From assembly GCA_030637135.1 (NCBI GenBank), contig DAOVVO010000022.1:1-15357 (forward strand): a stretch of 15,357 nt of DNA, read 5' to 3'. Positions within the stretch are counted from its first letter, which is position 1. The number at the start of each line of letters is the position of its first letter. Source of the DNA: Nitrospirota bacterium (GTDB lineage: Bacteria; Nitrospirota; Thermodesulfovibrionia; UBA6902; BMS3Bbin08). The notes below the pieces were generated by a model. It was not told the origin of the DNA. It was given only the letters and a program-made list of their open reading frames with translations, and searched no databases. The translations under genes were made by a program, and so were the position numbers. This document shows positions 14,042 through 15,357 of this stretch, piece after piece.

Positions 14042-14842
14042 TTTTACCACTGCTTTATTCCACCCTTCAGGCCCTATACCATTAACTTTCATAAGCTTTC
14101 TAAGTAGTATGCCTTTATCATAAGAGCCATTATGTTTTTTAACGAGTACCGGATAATCAACTTTTTTAAACATTGCCTCATCATTAAGGCTGTCACCAAG
14201 TGCAGCAGTAACAAGTGTGCCATGTTGTCTCATATATAATCTCTTTAAAATCTCAACCGCCCTGCCCTTATCACTATTGCCCATAATGTGAAAAAACATT
14301 CCCTGCGTGTAATTGAAACCCAATGACCTTATACGCAACAAAAGGCTTTTAAGATCTCTTTTACTGCCATTGAAGATAAACGGTTCATCGAAATCCCTGC
14401 GTTTTGCGACTCTTGCTTCTCTGGTTTTTAAACCTGTTAGTTCAGCAATTTCTTCTATGTCCATGTCCCCGAACCCCCTGACATCAAAACCTTCAGAACG
14501 TAAACGTCCTACTGTTTTCCTCAATGCACTATATGAGGTCCCTAACTTTATCAGATAGTACTTTTTCCCCTCCACGATATGGAAATTTAAATTTGAAATC
14601 TGGAATTTAAAATAATGTTTAGGGATGAATATCCCACCTCCGTTTTCCGATATAAAAGGATGTGTGTTCAGGAGTTTTCGCCTGTAATACTCTATTTCCG
14701 CCCTGGTTTTACTTGAACATAATACAAGAGGTATATTTTTCATTCTGAGAAGCCTGAGTGCAGGAAGTGCTTTTTTAAATGAATACTTCAGGTCGAGCAA
14801 AGTACCGTCAAGATCTGTAAAAACTATTAGTCTGGTATCCAT
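14018..14842 (-). CDS. HAD-family phosphatase, mannosyl-3-phosphoglycerate phosphatase type
   Basis: A 274-residue HAD-IIB-like hydrolase matching mannosyl- (or glucosyl-) 3-phosphoglycerate phosphatases, which release the compatible solute mannosylglycerate or glucosylglycerate. All HAD motifs are intact: F-T-D-L-D-G-T-L-L-D (nucleophile Asp10, Asp12), L-C-S-S-K-T (Ser43/Ser44), G-N-S-D-K-G-R-A (Lys192) and A-L-G-D-S-L-N-D (Asp217, Asp221). S-E-N-G-G at 65-69 is a family signature. The substrate is inferred: the partner synthase gene is absent from the window, so other sugar phosphates remain possible. Residues 78-87 look like translated AT-rich repeat DNA. It is the only - strand gene, convergent with panB with a 24-base 3' overlap. 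No clear ribosome binding site is seen. Confidence 0.85.
   Translation of the reverse strand: MDTRLIVFTDLDGTLLDLKYSFKKALPALRLLRMKNIPLVLCSSKTRAEIEYYRRKLLNTHPFISENGGGIFIPKHYFKFQISNLNFHIVEGKKYYLIKLGTSYSALRKTVGRLRSEGFDVRGFGDMDIEEIAELTGLKTREARVAKRRDFDEPFIFNGSKRDLKSLLLRIRSLGFNYTQGMFFHIMGNSDKGRAVEILKRLYMRQHGTLVTAALGDSLNDEAMFKKVDYPVLVKKHNGSYDKGILLRKLMKVNGIGPEGWNKAVVKLIKTVFS
14575..14615 (-). repeat. AT-rich repeat-like segment inside the phosphatase gene
   Basis: On the coding strand this stretch is built of the words AAATT, CAAATTTAAATTTC and TTTAAATTCC, encoding F-K-F-Q-I-S-N-L-N-F (residues 78-87). It lies between the E-N-G-G motif and the E-G-K-K-Y-Y block, where relatives have a variable loop. 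It resembles common AT-rich intergenic repeats (compare the metV leader at 10507-10540). The resemblance is by eye and the similarity is low-complexity. Confidence 0.35.
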
Positions 14843-14899
14843 CTGTGTTGTACTAAGAACTCTTTTAATATTTGAAAAACAAGTTCATACCTAAACACT

Positions 14900-15066
14900 C
14901 AACCCATTCGACTGTCCCTGACTTAACCCTTCGACTTCGCTCAGGGCAAGCAGTCGGGGTTTGCTCAGGGTTGGACATTCGGCTGAGCTCAGTCGAAGCC
15001 ATACTGAGCGGCACCTGTATTTTCCCTGCCCTAAAGGGTAGGGGTTGTGTGCCGCCGAACGTATCA
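14900..15066 (+). repeat. Dispersed intergenic repeat, copy 3 (longest uninterrupted copy)
   Basis: A 167-base element starting CAACCCATTCGACTGTCC and ending GCCGAACGTATCAA. It contains two direct copies of GCTCAGGG (14939-14946 and 14963-14970), a near-palindrome around CTGAGCTCAG and a short hairpin CCCT-AAAG-GG near 15040. The 4523-4723 copy is its reverse complement with one GCTCAGGG unit deleted. The 6993-7069 copy is its first half. Open frames through it are repetitive and non-genic. Confidence 0.85.
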
Positions 15067-15357
15067 AAACAGGATTTGAGAATACGAGGATTTCAGGAAT
15101 AGGGTAAAATAAAAATGTAAAGCAAACCATTCAAATACTCGTTTCCATAACCAAGATGGTTTCTGGAATACTTTTTATTCTCTGTTTTCTAAATTAATTA
15201 TAGTCTACACAATTTCTTAAAATGGTCAATCATTTTCACACAGATGAAAATGTTAATGCAGAAAAAATTGTAAGAGCTGTAAGTTATGTAGAGATAAATA
15301 GGTTGTATTAGTTTCTTCCTCAAATGTTTGACGTGCTCGACTAAAGATTGTAGATTA
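15067..15357. other. Non-coding AT-rich end region, nothing recognised
   Basis: No open frame with a ribosome binding site or a familiar protein is visible on either strand. The best small frame is 29 codons from ATG 15222, without a Shine-Dalgarno. A minor hairpin AACCA-AGA-TGGTT lies at 15149-15161. The region may be the upstream part of a gene beyond the window. Confidence 0.5.

Noticed and set aside
14872..15102. Open frames on both strands over the third repeat copy
   Set aside because: They are repeat-derived; no start signal, low-complexity peptide shared with the other copy.
15222..15311. 29-codon open frame near the window end
   Set aside because: No Shine-Dalgarno, too short and no recognisable motif.

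Overview
The window reads as a stretch of chromosome from a strict anaerobe that uses the Wood-Ljungdahl (reductive acetyl-CoA) pathway. All genes but the last lie on the + strand. The methyl branch is almost complete: the C-terminal part of a formate dehydrogenase (fdhA), formate-tetrahydrofolate ligase (fhs), bifunctional methylene-THF dehydrogenase/cyclohydrolase (folD), and a two-gene methylene-THF reductase (metV, metF). A CooC-type ATPase, which in characterised relatives loads nickel into CO dehydrogenase, points to a CODH/acetyl-CoA synthase elsewhere in the genome. No cooS/acsB, acsCD or methyltransferase acsE is visible here. The ~590-residue Fhs and the overall gene set resemble Nitrospirota (Thermodesulfovibrionia-like) or sulfate-reducing deltaproteobacterial lineages. 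That placement is an impression from protein sequence and is not settled.

Layout: (1) 1-3861, formate activation: fdhA, a DNA-binding-domain-less cyclic-nucleotide-binding protein, a structured leader, fhs and an intrinsic terminator. (2) 3900-6900, housekeeping: pgsA (phospholipid synthesis), a PDZ/radical-SAM/DUF512 protein and aroE (shikimate pathway), with a dispersed repeat between pgsA and the DUF512 gene. (3) 7107-9107, a compact unit cooC - 5-formyl-THF cyclo-ligase - folE, whose genes overlap by 4 bases each, behind a candidate sigma70 promoter. (4) 9108-9535, a non-coding mosaic of inverted and direct repeats. (5) 9536-12230, folD, metV, metF: the oxidoreductive steps from methenyl/methylene-THF to methyl-THF. 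(6) 12231-14041, a palindromic repeat, a small two-helix membrane protein, an FKBP-type prolyl isomerase and panB (pantothenate, hence CoA). (7) 14018-14842 on the - strand, a HAD phosphatase of the mannosyl-3-phosphoglycerate phosphatase type, then another dispersed-repeat copy and about 290 bases with no recognisable gene.

Functionally, Fdh reduces CO2 to formate, Fhs attaches it to THF, FolD converts formyl-THF to methylene-THF, and MetVF makes methyl-THF. The cyclo-ligase rescues 5-formyl-THF into this pool. FolE, if it is the standard type I enzyme, starts pterin synthesis for folate. CooC prepares the enzyme that would consume the methyl group. PanB supplies the CoA precursor for the end product.

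I found no CRISPR array, defence system, phage or transposase gene. The strongest non-routine signals are: the solo cyclic-nucleotide-binding protein, which lacks the usual phosphate-binding arginine; the fhs leader with competing hairpins; three copies of one dispersed repeat that show a clean 24-base deletion and a ~60-base insertion; the 9.1-9.5 kb repeat mosaic; a 26-base perfect palindrome after metF; and a repeat-like AT-rich segment apparently translated inside the phosphatase.
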